Part shown: positions 1 through 5,428 of the stretch, in pieces
How the letters are laid out: the number at the start of each line of letters is the position of its first letter
Numbering within the stretch: position 1 is the first letter of the stretch
Source of the DNA: an uncultured Collinsella sp.
Lineage (GTDB): Bacteria; Actinomycetota; Coriobacteriia; Coriobacteriales; Coriobacteriaceae
Direction of reading: 5' to 3'
Assembly: GCA_902493915.1 (NCBI GenBank)
Contig: CABUQY010000098.1
Coordinates: 1 to 5,428, forward strand
DNA length: 5,428 nt
The notes under the pieces: generated by a model
Told to the model about the DNA's origin: nothing
The model's input: only the letters and a program-made list of their open reading frames with translations
Database searches by the model: none
Made by a program: the position numbers and the translations under genes

Positions 1-9
1 AAACTGAGC

Positions 10-23
10 CCGGCCCCCGCCGG
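10..23 (-). terminator. Weak candidate terminator hairpin after asd
   Basis: A 5-bp all-GC stem (CCGGC / GCCGG) with a 4-nt loop lies just past the asd stop codon. Read on the minus strand it is followed by GCTCAGTTT before the window ends, so any U-tract is only partly visible. It could be the asd terminator, but the stem is short and such GC-rich palindromes arise by chance in this composition. Confidence 0.3.
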
Positions 24-33
24 ACAGGTCACA

Positions 34-1059
34 CTACTCGCAGAGCAGCTTAGCGATCTGGACGGCGTTGGTTGCCGCGCCCTTACGGATTTGGTCACCG
101 CAGCACCAGAAGGTAATGCCACGCGCGGCCTCCGGGTTCGAGATGTCGCGGCGCACGCGACCGACCCAAATCAGGTCCTGATCGGACGTATCCATCGGCA
201 TGGGGAAGCGGTCGTGCGCATCCTCGGCGCTCATGTCGTCAACCAGCTTCACGCCCGGAGCGGCAGCCAGCGCAACACGGGCCTCGTCAACCGTAATGTC
301 ACGCTCGAACTCGAGCGTAATGCTCTCGGAGTGCGAGCGCAGCACAGGCACGCGCACGCAGGTGCAGTTCACGCGCAGCTCGGGCAGGTGCATGATCTTA
401 CGGCCCTCGTTTTGTAGCTTCATCTCCTCAGAGGTAAAGCCCTCCTCCTTGACGCCGCCAATCTGCGGAATCAGGTTGCTCGCCAGCTGGGCGGTAAATG
501 CGCGCGGCTCGGGAATCTCCTCGCCACGGCCCAGGGCAGCAAGCTGCGCTTCGAGCTCGGCCATACCGGGAGCACCGGCACCAGAAGCCGCCTGATACGT
601 CGAGACGATCATGCGCTTCACGCCGGCAAGCTGATGCAGCGGCCACGTGGGAACCAGGCCGATGATGGTCGCGCAGTTGGGGTTGGCGATAAGGCCGTGA
701 TGCCACTTGATGTCGTCGGCATTGATCTCGGGCACGACCAGCGGCACCTCGGGATCCATGCGGAAGGCATGGCTGTTGTCGACCACGACGGCGCCGCGCT
801 TTACGGCCTCGGGCAGCAATTCCTTGGCGATATCGTCGCCGGCAGCGCCAAGCACAATGTCACAGCCCTCAAAGGCCTCGGGGCAAGCCTCTTCGATCAC
901 GATTTGCTCGCCGCGGAACTCGACGGTCTTGCCCGCGGAGCGTGCGCTTGCCAACAACTTGAGCTTGCCGACCGGGAACTCCTGCTCGTTGAGGCACTCG
1001 AGCATCTGGGTGCCCACGGCTCCCGTCGCGCCCAAAATAGCAACCGTGTACTGTTTCAT
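34..1059 (-). CDS. asd: Aspartate-semialdehyde dehydrogenase
   Basis: This enzyme makes L-aspartate 4-semialdehyde from 4-aspartyl phosphate using NADPH. It is the second step of the aspartate pathway, feeding lysine/diaminopimelate and threonine/methionine synthesis in the cytosol. The protein is 341 aa, normal for the family. Seen in the sequence: an N-terminal Rossmann nucleotide loop GATGAVG (residues 10-16), the LASARSAGK segment typical of Gram-positive-type enzymes (36-44), the catalytic cysteine in NPNCATI (Cys129), the substrate-side STYQAASGAG loop (Gln156), Lys214 in EEMK, and the RVPVLRSHS motif with the probable acid/base His243. The ATG at 1059 was chosen because the protein then begins MKQYTVAILGATG and is preceded by an AAGGGGG ribosome binding site (1064-1070). 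The reading frame continues upstream to 1146, but those extra 29 residues fit no family member. lysC lies upstream on the same strand. Nothing is missing or disrupted. Confidence 0.96.
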   Translation of the reverse strand: MKQYTVAILGATGAVGTQMLECLNEQEFPVGKLKLLASARSAGKTVEFRGEQIVIEEACPEAFEGCDIVLGAAGDDIAKELLPEAVKRGAVVVDNSHAFRMDPEVPLVVPEINADDIKWHHGLIANPNCATIIGLVPTWPLHQLAGVKRMIVSTYQAASGAGAPGMAELEAQLAALGRGEEIPEPRAFTAQLASNLIPQIGGVKEEGFTSEEMKLQNEGRKIMHLPELRVNCTCVRVPVLRSHSESITLEFERDITVDEARVALAAAPGVKLVDDMSAEDAHDRFPMPMDTSDQDLIWVGRVRRDISNPEAARGITFWCCGDQIRKGAATNAVQIAKLLCE

Positions 1060-1136
1060 GCTTCCCCCTTTAAAGGTTGTGGCTTTTGCCCGCACGCCGA
1101 GCAGGCCGATTATTGTTGCCAGTTTATACAAGAACA

Positions 1137-1157
1137 GGGCGGGCATGAAACCCGCCC
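1137..1157 (-). terminator. GC-rich hairpin between lysC and asd, possible lysC terminator
   Basis: GGGCGGG (1137-1143) and CCCGCCC (1151-1157) form a perfect 7-bp stem with a 7-nt loop. On the minus strand the stem is followed by TGTTCTTGT, a moderately U-rich tail, so it could end or attenuate lysC transcription before asd. The tail is interrupted by G and C, which makes this weaker than the thrC terminator. If it works, asd needs its own promoter. A -10-like AATAAT (minus strand, 1109-1114) lies about 50 nt before the asd start, but no good -35 box is visible. Confidence 0.45.
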
Positions 1158-1160
1158 CGT

Positions 1161-1182
1161 CGAAACGAAACCGAAACGAAAC
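1161..1182. repeat. Tandem 11-mer repeat CGAAACGAAAC x2
   Basis: Two exact copies of CGAAACGAAAC lie head to tail (1161-1171 and 1172-1182). Each copy is itself built from CGAAA units. The block sits between two inverted repeats and is flanked on both sides by CGCCCCG (1153-1159 and 1182-1188). No function is known. It might be replication slippage in intergenic DNA or part of the RNA structure between lysC and asd. Confidence 0.8.
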
Positions 1183-1190
1183 GCCCCGCC

Positions 1191-1222
1191 GTAGATTTTT
1201 GAGACATGACCCAAAAATCTAC
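1191..1222. repeat. Perfect 11-bp inverted repeat just after lysC
   Basis: GTAGATTTTTG (1191-1201) is matched exactly by its reverse complement CAAAAATCTAC (1212-1222) around a 10-nt spacer. It begins 10 nt past the lysC stop codon. The arms are AT-rich, unlike the surrounding GC-rich DNA. Neither strand shows a U-tract directly after the stem, so it is not a classical intrinsic terminator. It could be a dispersed palindromic (REP-like) unit, a 3'-end RNA stabiliser or a protein site. Confidence 0.7.
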
Positions 1223-1232
1223 CGAGCAGTCG

Positions 1233-2621
1233 CTACTTTTTGAGCGCGGCCAGGGTGGGATCGGCCGGCGCGGGAGCCTCCAGATCGGAGACCTTCACAA
1301 TGCCGTTCTCATCGGAGAAGGCACGGTAAATGGTCCGAATCGCAAGGTCGAAGTCCTTCTCCTCGACACCGATAATGATATTGATCTCGTCACAGCTCTG
1401 CGAAATCATGCGCACGCTCACGCCGGCCTGGCCAAGCATGCCAAACAGGTGGCCCGAGATGCCTGCACGACCGCGCAGGTTACGGCCGACGGTCGCGATG
1501 AGCGCCAGACCCTCGACAACCTCGATCTCGAGCGGCTCGACCTCCTGCTGAATGTCACCAACGAGCGAGTACAGCGAATCGTGCACGTCCTGCTCCTGCA
1601 CCACGGCGCCAAAACGGTCGACACCGGTGGGCATGTGCTCGACGGAAACGTCATAGCGTTCGAACACCGAAAGCGCACGGCGCATAAAGCCAACGCGGGG
1701 CTTGGTGCGGTCGCGGGCAACGTTGATGGCGACAAAGCCGCGCTTGCCGGTCACGCCGGTAATGATGGGCTCCGCCTCGCCCTCATCAGCCGTCTCGCTA
1801 ATGATGGTACCGGGGTCCTGCGGCGCATTGGTGTTCTTGATGACCAGCGGAATACCCGCCTCGCGCACGGGGAACACGGCCTCCTCGTGCAGGACGCTTG
1901 CGCCCATGTACGAAAGCTCGCGCAGCTCCTCGTAGGTAACGCGCGCAATGGGCTGAGCCTCGGGAACAATACGCGGATCGGCAGAATAGAAGCCCGAGAC
2001 GTCGGTCCAGTTCTCGTACAGGTCGGCGCCCAGGCACTTGGCCAAGATCGAGCCCGAGATATCGCCACCGCCTCGATCGAGCAGCTTGATCTGGCCCTCG
2101 CGCGTCGCGCCGTAGAAGCCAGGCATAACGAAGCCGCCCTGCTGGCCATACTCCTGCACCAGCTCGGAGGTGCGATTCATGCTGAGCGTACCGTCGTGAT
2201 GGAACGCCACAACCGTCGCGGCGTCCAGGAACGGTAGGCCCAGGTACTCAGCCATCAGGCGAGCGGTAAAGTACTCGCCACGGCTCACAAGCTCCTCGGT
2301 GGAGTAGCCGCCCGAGCGGGCGCGCTCGGCAAAGGCCGCGAACTCCTCACGGATGGGATAGGTGAGCTCCAACTCATCAGCGATATCAAAATAGCGCTGG
2401 CCGATGTCCTCGAGCAGCTCCTCACACGACACGTGGTACTTAACGTGCGCATTGACCAGATAGAGCAGGTCGGTCACCTTGGTGTCGCCCTTAAAGCGGC
2501 GGCCGCAGGCGGAAACCACCACAAAACGGCGGGCAGGGTCGGCGTCGACGATGGCCTTGATCTTTTTGAAGTGTTCGGCGTCGGCGACCGACGAGCCGCC
2601 AAACTTGGCAATCTTAATCAT
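1233..2621 (-). CDS. lysC: Aspartate kinase with two C-terminal ACT domains
   Basis: This enzyme phosphorylates L-aspartate with ATP to give 4-aspartyl phosphate, the committed and normally feedback-controlled step of the pathway. The protein is 462 aa, a usual length for a monofunctional aspartokinase. Seen in the sequence: the amino-acid-kinase N-terminus with KFGGSS (residues 6-11), SRGE (113-116), the RGGGDISGSILA nucleotide/substrate segment (183-194), TDVSGFYSADPRIV (206-219) and SYMGASVLHEEAVFPV (237-252). Two ACT regulatory domains follow, roughly 295-360 and 370-436, the second containing MISQSCDEINIIIGV. No homoserine dehydrogenase domain is fused. The ACT pair implies allosteric control by lysine and/or threonine, but which one cannot be read from the sequence. 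The start is well fixed: an in-frame TAG lies eight codons upstream and the protein opens canonically. The ribosome binding site is poor: AAAGG (2635-2639) is 13 nt from the ATG. The gene diverges from thrC. Confidence 0.96.
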   Translation of the reverse strand: MIKIAKFGGSSVADAEHFKKIKAIVDADPARRFVVVSACGRRFKGDTKVTDLLYLVNAHVKYHVSCEELLEDIGQRYFDIADELELTYPIREEFAAFAERARSGGYSTEELVSRGEYFTARLMAEYLGLPFLDAATVVAFHHDGTLSMNRTSELVQEYGQQGGFVMPGFYGATREGQIKLLDRGGGDISGSILAKCLGADLYENWTDVSGFYSADPRIVPEAQPIARVTYEELRELSYMGASVLHEEAVFPVREAGIPLVIKNTNAPQDPGTIISETADEGEAEPIITGVTGKRGFVAINVARDRTKPRVGFMRRALSVFERYDVSVEHMPTGVDRFGAVVQEQDVHDSLYSLVGDIQQEVEPLEIEVVEGLALIATVGRNLRGRAGISGHLFGMLGQAGVSVRMISQSCDEINIIIGVEEKDFDLAIRTIYRAFSDENGIVKVSDLEAPAPADPTLAALKK

Positions 2622-2673
2622 GGGCTGGAGGTTACCTTTCTAAAAAGCCTCTGCGAACCTATTTTGCGCGCTC

Positions 2674-2689
2674 TGATACCATGGTTTCA
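2674..2689. promoter_or_regulatory. Candidate operator: 16-bp near-perfect palindrome between lysC and thrC
   Basis: TGATACCATGGTTTCA reads the same on both strands except for one mismatched pair (the fourth base from each end). It lies close to the midpoint of the 104-nt divergent lysC-thrC gap, about 52 nt from the lysC start and 36 nt from the thrC start. That position and symmetry fit a dimeric helix-turn-helix repressor or activator controlling both genes. No regulator is encoded in the window, and promoter hexamers around it are too weak to call confidently; a TGnTACCAT extended -10-like string for thrC falls inside it. The symmetry is observed; the operator role is inferred. Confidence 0.4.
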
Positions 2690-2725
2690 CCGATTGAGAC
2701 CAAGGCATCCGAGGAGCAGTGTTAT

Positions 2726-4243
2726 ATGGGAACTTATCATAGTACACGAGGACGCACTTTATCGTGCTCAAGTAAGGTGGCAATCCGTACCGGCATCGCT
2801 CCCGACGGGGGTTTGTTTGTCTCGGACGAGCTCGGCACCCAGCAGGTCGATATCAGCTCGCTTGCAGATAAATCGTACTTTGAAATCGCTCAAGATGTGT
2901 TGGGAATGTTACTGAATGATTACACGGCCGAAGAAATTTCGGCGTGTGTCGACGAGGCATACCGCGGCACGTTCGCGAGTGAAGAGGTTACGCCGCTCGT
3001 CAAACTCGACGCTGCGCCGGGCGCTGACGCCCCTCAGACCTATGTGATGGAGCTCTTTGGCGGTCCCACGAGCGCCTTCAAGGACGTCGCCCTGCAGATG
3101 CTCCCCCGCTTGATGGCCCGCACTTCCGCCAAGGACGGCGGCGCCGAGCGCATCATGATCGTCACCGCCACGTCGGGCGACACAGGCAAGGCAGCACTCG
3201 CCGGCTTTGCCGACGCCCCGGGCACGGGCATCACCGTCTTTTATCCCGAGGGCAAGGTCAGCCGCGTGCAGAATCTGCAGATGTCCACGCAGGAGGGCGG
3301 CAACGTCGCCGTCTGCGGCATCCGCGGCAACTTCGACGACGCCCAGAGTGCCGTCAAGCGCATCTTTGCCGATAAGGAGCTGGCCGAGCGCCTGGAGGCC
3401 GCCGGCACCGTGCTTTCGAGCGCCAACTCCATCAACGTCGGCCGCCTGGTGCCGCAGGTCGTCTACTACTTTGCCGCCTATGCGCAGCTGCTGCGCGCCG
3501 GCGCCATCGAGGCCGGCGATGCCGTGGAGTTCTGCGTACCGACCGGCAACTTTGGCGATATCCTGGCCGGCTACTACGCCAAGCGCATGGGTCTGCCCGT
3601 CGCCAAACTCGTCGTGGCCAGCGACAAGAACAACGTGCTCGCTGACTTCCTGACCACCGGCGTCTACGACCGCAACCGTCCGTTCTTCACGACCATTTCG
3701 CCGTCGATGGACATCCTTATTAGCTCTAATCTGGAGCGCATGCTCTACTTCCTGTCCGACGGCGACTGCGAGCTCGTTGCCGGCCTTATGGAGCAGCTTG
3801 CCCAGACCGGTCGCTACGAGGTGCCTGCCGAGCTGCTGGCCAAGATCCAGAGCGTATTTGGCTGCGGCTGGGCCAGCGAGGACGAGGTTCGCGCCGCCAT
3901 CAAGAGCTGCTGGGATGCCAACGGCTACGTGATCGACCCGCACACCGCTTGCGGCTATCACGTCTTTGAGCAGGTCGCCCCCACCGAGGGCGCCAAGGCC
4001 CGCGTGCTGCTTTCGACCGCCAGCCCCTACAAGTTCCCGCGCGCCTGCTGCGATGCCCTGGGCCTCGACGTTCCCGAGGACGACTTTGAGGCCATGCGCG
4101 TGCTCGAGCAGGCAACCAACACGGTCGCCCCAGCCCAGCTCGCCGAACTCGAGTCCAAGCCCGTCCGCTTCGAAGACGTCTGCGACGTCGATGAGATGGC
4201 CAGCTACGTAGAGCAGGCTGCAAAAAAGATAGCAACCAACTAA
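2726..4243 (+). CDS. thrC: Threonine synthase (PLP-dependent)
   Basis: This enzyme converts O-phospho-L-homoserine and water to L-threonine and phosphate, the last step of threonine synthesis, using pyridoxal phosphate. The protein is 505 aa, longer than the E. coli enzyme (about 428 aa) and closer to the long class that includes the yeast form. Seen in the sequence: the family N-terminus with STRG (6-9) and GIAPDGGLFV (23-32), the PLP-lysine motif GPTSAFKDVALQ (Lys119), the phosphate-binding TATSGDTGKAA loop (147-157), NSINVGRLVPQVVYYF (234-249) and PTGNFGDILAGYYAKRMGLP (272-291). The start at 2726 is chosen because GAGGAG (2711-2716) precedes it by 9 nt and the protein then begins MGTYHSTRG. 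The in-frame ATG at 2681 has no ribosome binding site and lies inside the palindrome. It diverges from lysC and is followed by a terminator and then thrB. The first 200 or so bases are less GC-rich than the rest of the gene. Confidence 0.96.
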   Translation: MGTYHSTRGRTLSCSSKVAIRTGIAPDGGLFVSDELGTQQVDISSLADKSYFEIAQDVLGMLLNDYTAEEISACVDEAYRGTFASEEVTPLVKLDAAPGADAPQTYVMELFGGPTSAFKDVALQMLPRLMARTSAKDGGAERIMIVTATSGDTGKAALAGFADAPGTGITVFYPEGKVSRVQNLQMSTQEGGNVAVCGIRGNFDDAQSAVKRIFADKELAERLEAAGTVLSSANSINVGRLVPQVVYYFAAYAQLLRAGAIEAGDAVEFCVPTGNFGDILAGYYAKRMGLPVAKLVVASDKNNVLADFLTTGVYDRNRPFFTTISPSMDILISSNLERMLYFLSDGDCELVAGLMEQLAQTGRYEVPAELLAKIQSVFGCGWASEDEVRAAIKSCWDANGYVIDPHTACGYHVFEQVAPTEGAKARVLLSTASPYKFPRACCDALGLDVPEDDFEAMRVLEQATNTVAPAQLAELESKPVRFEDVCDVDEMASYVEQAAKKIATN

Positions 4244-4255
4244 ACCCCTTATAAG

Positions 4256-4287
4256 GCGCCGGCGAAAGCCGGCGCACCTTCTTTTAT
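4256..4287 (+). terminator. Intrinsic terminator of thrC
   Basis: GCGCCGGC (4256-4263) and GCCGGCGC (4268-4275) form a perfect 8-bp GC stem capped by a GAAA tetraloop, followed by ACCTTCTTTTAT. It begins 13 nt after the thrC stop codon. This is the clearest rho-independent terminator in the window and implies that thrC transcripts largely end before thrB. Confidence 0.85.
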
Positions 4288-4321
4288 CAGATACCTACCG
4301 GGATGATGACGAACGTGCATA

Positions 4322-4433
4322 GCGTGCCTGGCTGTTTAGTTCGTCGCGAGTTCCGCACGCAAAGGAAAGCACTTAATGTGCTTTCCGTCTTGCGCAGGAC
4401 TGCCCGAGCAGCGAACTAAACAGCCAGGCACGC
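4322..4433. repeat. 112-nt long inverted-repeat element abutting the thrB ribosome binding site
   Basis: The outer arms 4322-4343 and 4412-4433 are exact reverse complements over 22 bp; the left arm begins GCGTGCCTGG and ends TTAGTTCG. Nested inside is a second stem, GGAAAGCAC (4364-4372) with GTGCTTTCC (4378-4386) around a 5-nt loop, extended by CGCAA (4358-4362) with TTGCG (4390-4394). A possible bulged AGTTCC/GGACT pairing (4349-4354 with 4397-4401) lies further out. As RNA the whole block would fold into one long rod whose 3' foot ends 1 nt before the thrB Shine-Dalgarno. It holds no convincing gene and shows no obvious target-site duplication. It may be a MITE-like or REP-like unit, or a structured leader controlling thrB. 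The structure is seen; the role is unknown. Confidence 0.85.
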
Positions 4434-4434
4434 C

Positions 4435-4440
4435 AGGAGG
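4435..4440 (+). promoter_or_regulatory. Strong ribosome binding site of thrB
   Basis: A full consensus AGGAGG lies 6 nt before the thrB ATG and 1 nt after the foot of the 112-nt hairpin. This position means that the stability of the hairpin base could affect ribosome access. It also fixes the thrB start. Confidence 0.9.
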
Positions 4441-4446
4441 ACTCAC

Positions 4447-5328
4447 ATGATCAAGATCACCGTCCCAGCAACAAGCGCCAACTTGGGCATTGGCTACGAT
4501 ACCCTCGGCATGGCCGTCAGCCTCTACTCGCACTTCACCTTCGAGCGCGCCGACAAACTCACCATCACGGGCTGCCCCGAGGAATTCCAAAACGAGAACA
4601 ACCTGGTCTACGTGAGCTTTGTCGATGCACTGGCTGCATGGGACGAGCCAGCTTTTCCCGTTGCCATCGACATCCAGACCGACGTGCCCGTCGCCCGCGG
4701 CCTGGGCTCCAGCTCCACCTGCGTCGTCGCCGGCATTATGGCCGCCGCCGCACTGACAGGCCACACCGTCGACCGCGCCGAGCTGGTTCGCATTGCCACC
4801 GAAGTCGAGGGCCATCCCGATAACGTCGCCCCCGCTATCCTGGGCGGCGCCGTCTGTTCCTTTACGCCGACCGATTCGCTCCCCCAGTGCCTGCGCTACG
4901 AGGTGAGCGATCGCCTGCGTTTTATTACCGTGATTCCGCCCTACGAGGTGCATACGAGCGAGGCGCGCAAGGTTGTGCCGCAGGAGATTCCACTCTCCAC
5001 CGCCGTGTGGCAGATGGGCCGCATCGCCGGCATGACGCGCGGCTTGGAGACTGGTGACCTCGACCTGATTGCCGCCGCCAATGACGACCGCATCCAGGAA
5101 CCCTATCGTCGCCGTCTGATTCCCGACTACAACGCCGTGCGCGACACCTGCCTTAACGGCGGCGCCAAGACCATCTGGATCAGCGGCTCGGGCTCGACTC
5201 TCATGGCCGTGACTGACGACACCATCGTGGCAAAGTTCCTGCAGGTCAAGCTGCGCGAGCAGTTCCCTAAGTGTGATACGCATATTCTGACGTGCGACAC
5301 GGAAGGCGCCCAGATCGAATACCTGTAG
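4447..5328 (+). CDS. thrB: Homoserine kinase (GHMP kinase family)
   Basis: This enzyme phosphorylates L-homoserine with ATP to O-phospho-L-homoserine, the substrate of the thrC product encoded upstream. The protein is 293 aa, typical for the family. Seen in the sequence: the N-terminal GHMP motif VPATSANLGIGYDTLG (residues 6-21), the ATP phosphate-binding loop PVARGLGSSS (81-90), the conserved EGHPDNVAPAILGG segment (121-134) and the C-terminal glycine-rich motif ISGSGSTLMAV (245-255). The start is supported by AGGAGG 6 nt upstream and by the conserved IKITVPATSANLG opening. It follows thrC on the same strand but is separated by a terminator and a long inverted repeat, so it is probably not simply co-transcribed with thrC. 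No promoter with both good -10 and -35 boxes could be identified in the gap. The gene is intact. Confidence 0.96.
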   Translation: MIKITVPATSANLGIGYDTLGMAVSLYSHFTFERADKLTITGCPEEFQNENNLVYVSFVDALAAWDEPAFPVAIDIQTDVPVARGLGSSSTCVVAGIMAAAALTGHTVDRAELVRIATEVEGHPDNVAPAILGGAVCSFTPTDSLPQCLRYEVSDRLRFITVIPPYEVHTSEARKVVPQEIPLSTAVWQMGRIAGMTRGLETGDLDLIAAANDDRIQEPYRRRLIPDYNAVRDTCLNGGAKTIWISGSGSTLMAVTDDTIVAKFLQVKLREQFPKCDTHILTCDTEGAQIEYL

Positions 5329-5359
5329 TCGCCGTCCCGTATACTCGCCGGGGAGGCCA

Positions 5360-5374
5360 GGGGGCTTTGCCCCC
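5360..5374. repeat. Small GC hairpin downstream of thrB
   Basis: GGGGGC and GCCCCC form a perfect 6-bp stem around TTT, 31 nt after the thrB stop. Neither strand shows a U-tract after it, so on its own it is not a standard terminator. It is the first of a series of palindromes running to the window end. Confidence 0.6.
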
Positions 5375-5397
5375 AAATCGTCCTCGGACATGGCAGG

Positions 5398-5428
5398 ACC
5401 CCCGCTGCGCACTTCGTGCGGCGGGGGT
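5398..5428. terminator. Strong hairpin at the window edge, candidate thrB terminator
   Basis: ACCCCCGC (5398-5405) pairs with GCGGGGGT (5421-5428). Inside it, after a 2-nt bulge, CGCAC (5408-5412) pairs with GTGCG (5416-5420) around TTC. The stem is very stable and lies 69 nt after thrB. Its last base is the last base of the window, so the U-tract that would confirm a terminator cannot be seen. It could equally serve a convergent gene beyond the edge. Confidence 0.5.

Noticed and set aside
1067..1076. Palindrome CCTTTAAAGG overlapping the asd ribosome binding site
   Set aside because: It is real but only 10 bp with no loop, and is partly a by-product of the purine-rich ribosome binding site. 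There is not enough to call a regulatory element.
1060..1146. N-terminal extension of asd from an upstream in-frame ATG at 1146
   Set aside because: The extra 29 residues match nothing expected for Asd, the ATG sits in the loop of the hairpin, and the downstream ATG has a good ribosome binding site and the canonical start of the family.
1206..2237. A 343-codon plus-strand open frame antisense to lysC
   Set aside because: It lies opposite a clear aspartate kinase, reads as low-complexity His/Arg/Ala-rich protein with no family motif, and is expected from strong G/C third-position bias.
2681..2725. Earlier thrC start at 2681
   Set aside because: It has no Shine-Dalgarno and lies within the palindrome. 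The ATG at 2726 has GAGGAG 9 nt upstream and gives the family N-terminus.
2622..2725. Lysine riboswitch or T-box leader controlling lysC or thrC
   Set aside because: The whole divergent gap is only 104 nt, too short for either RNA class, and no T-box sequence or terminator pair is seen.
2909..3961. A 350-codon minus-strand open frame antisense to thrC
   Set aside because: It is a composition-driven shadow of thrC, rich in Gly/Ala/Val/His/Asp, with no recognisable motif.
5340..5345. TATACT resembling a -10 box after thrB
   Set aside because: No acceptable -35 hexamer lies 16-18 nt upstream and no gene start follows in the window.
4336..5412. A 358-codon minus-strand open frame covering thrB and the inverted repeat
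   Set aside because: It is opposite thrB, its protein is Gly/His/Asp-rich without motifs, and it runs through the hairpin elements at both ends, which is not gene-like.

Overview
The window is a compact aspartate-family amino-acid locus of four complete genes, with no mobile-element genes, tRNAs, rRNAs or CRISPR arrays. The high GC content, the strong G/C third-position bias and the style of the proteins (Gram-positive-type Asd, clostridial/coriobacterial-type aspartate kinase with two ACT domains, 505-aa threonine synthase) suggest an anaerobic Actinomycetota of the class Coriobacteriia, most likely a Collinsella-like gut bacterium. That taxonomic call rests on recalled family resemblance, not on a search.

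Layout. On the minus strand lie lysC (aspartate kinase, 1233-2621) and, downstream of it, asd (aspartate-semialdehyde dehydrogenase, 34-1059). A 173-nt gap between them is packed with small repeats and hairpins. On the plus strand lie thrC (threonine synthase, 2726-4243) and thrB (homoserine kinase, 4447-5328), separated by 203 nt. lysC and thrC diverge from a 104-nt intergenic region with a 16-bp near-perfect palindrome close to its centre (2674-2689). thrC ends in a strong intrinsic terminator. A 112-nt element with perfect 22-bp inverted arms (4322-4433) then sits directly against the thrB ribosome binding site. The window ends in further hairpins downstream of thrB, the last of which is cut by the window edge.

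How the genes work together. LysC phosphorylates aspartate and Asd reduces the product to aspartate semialdehyde, the branch point to lysine/diaminopimelate and to homoserine. ThrB phosphorylates homoserine and ThrC converts phosphohomoserine to threonine. Homoserine dehydrogenase (hom/thrA), which links the two halves, is not in the window.

The coding genes are ordinary housekeeping enzymes with intact catalytic motifs. The unexplained content is all intergenic: the long inverted repeat before thrB, the candidate shared operator between lysC and thrC, and the repeat/hairpin cluster after lysC. No new protein system is visible.
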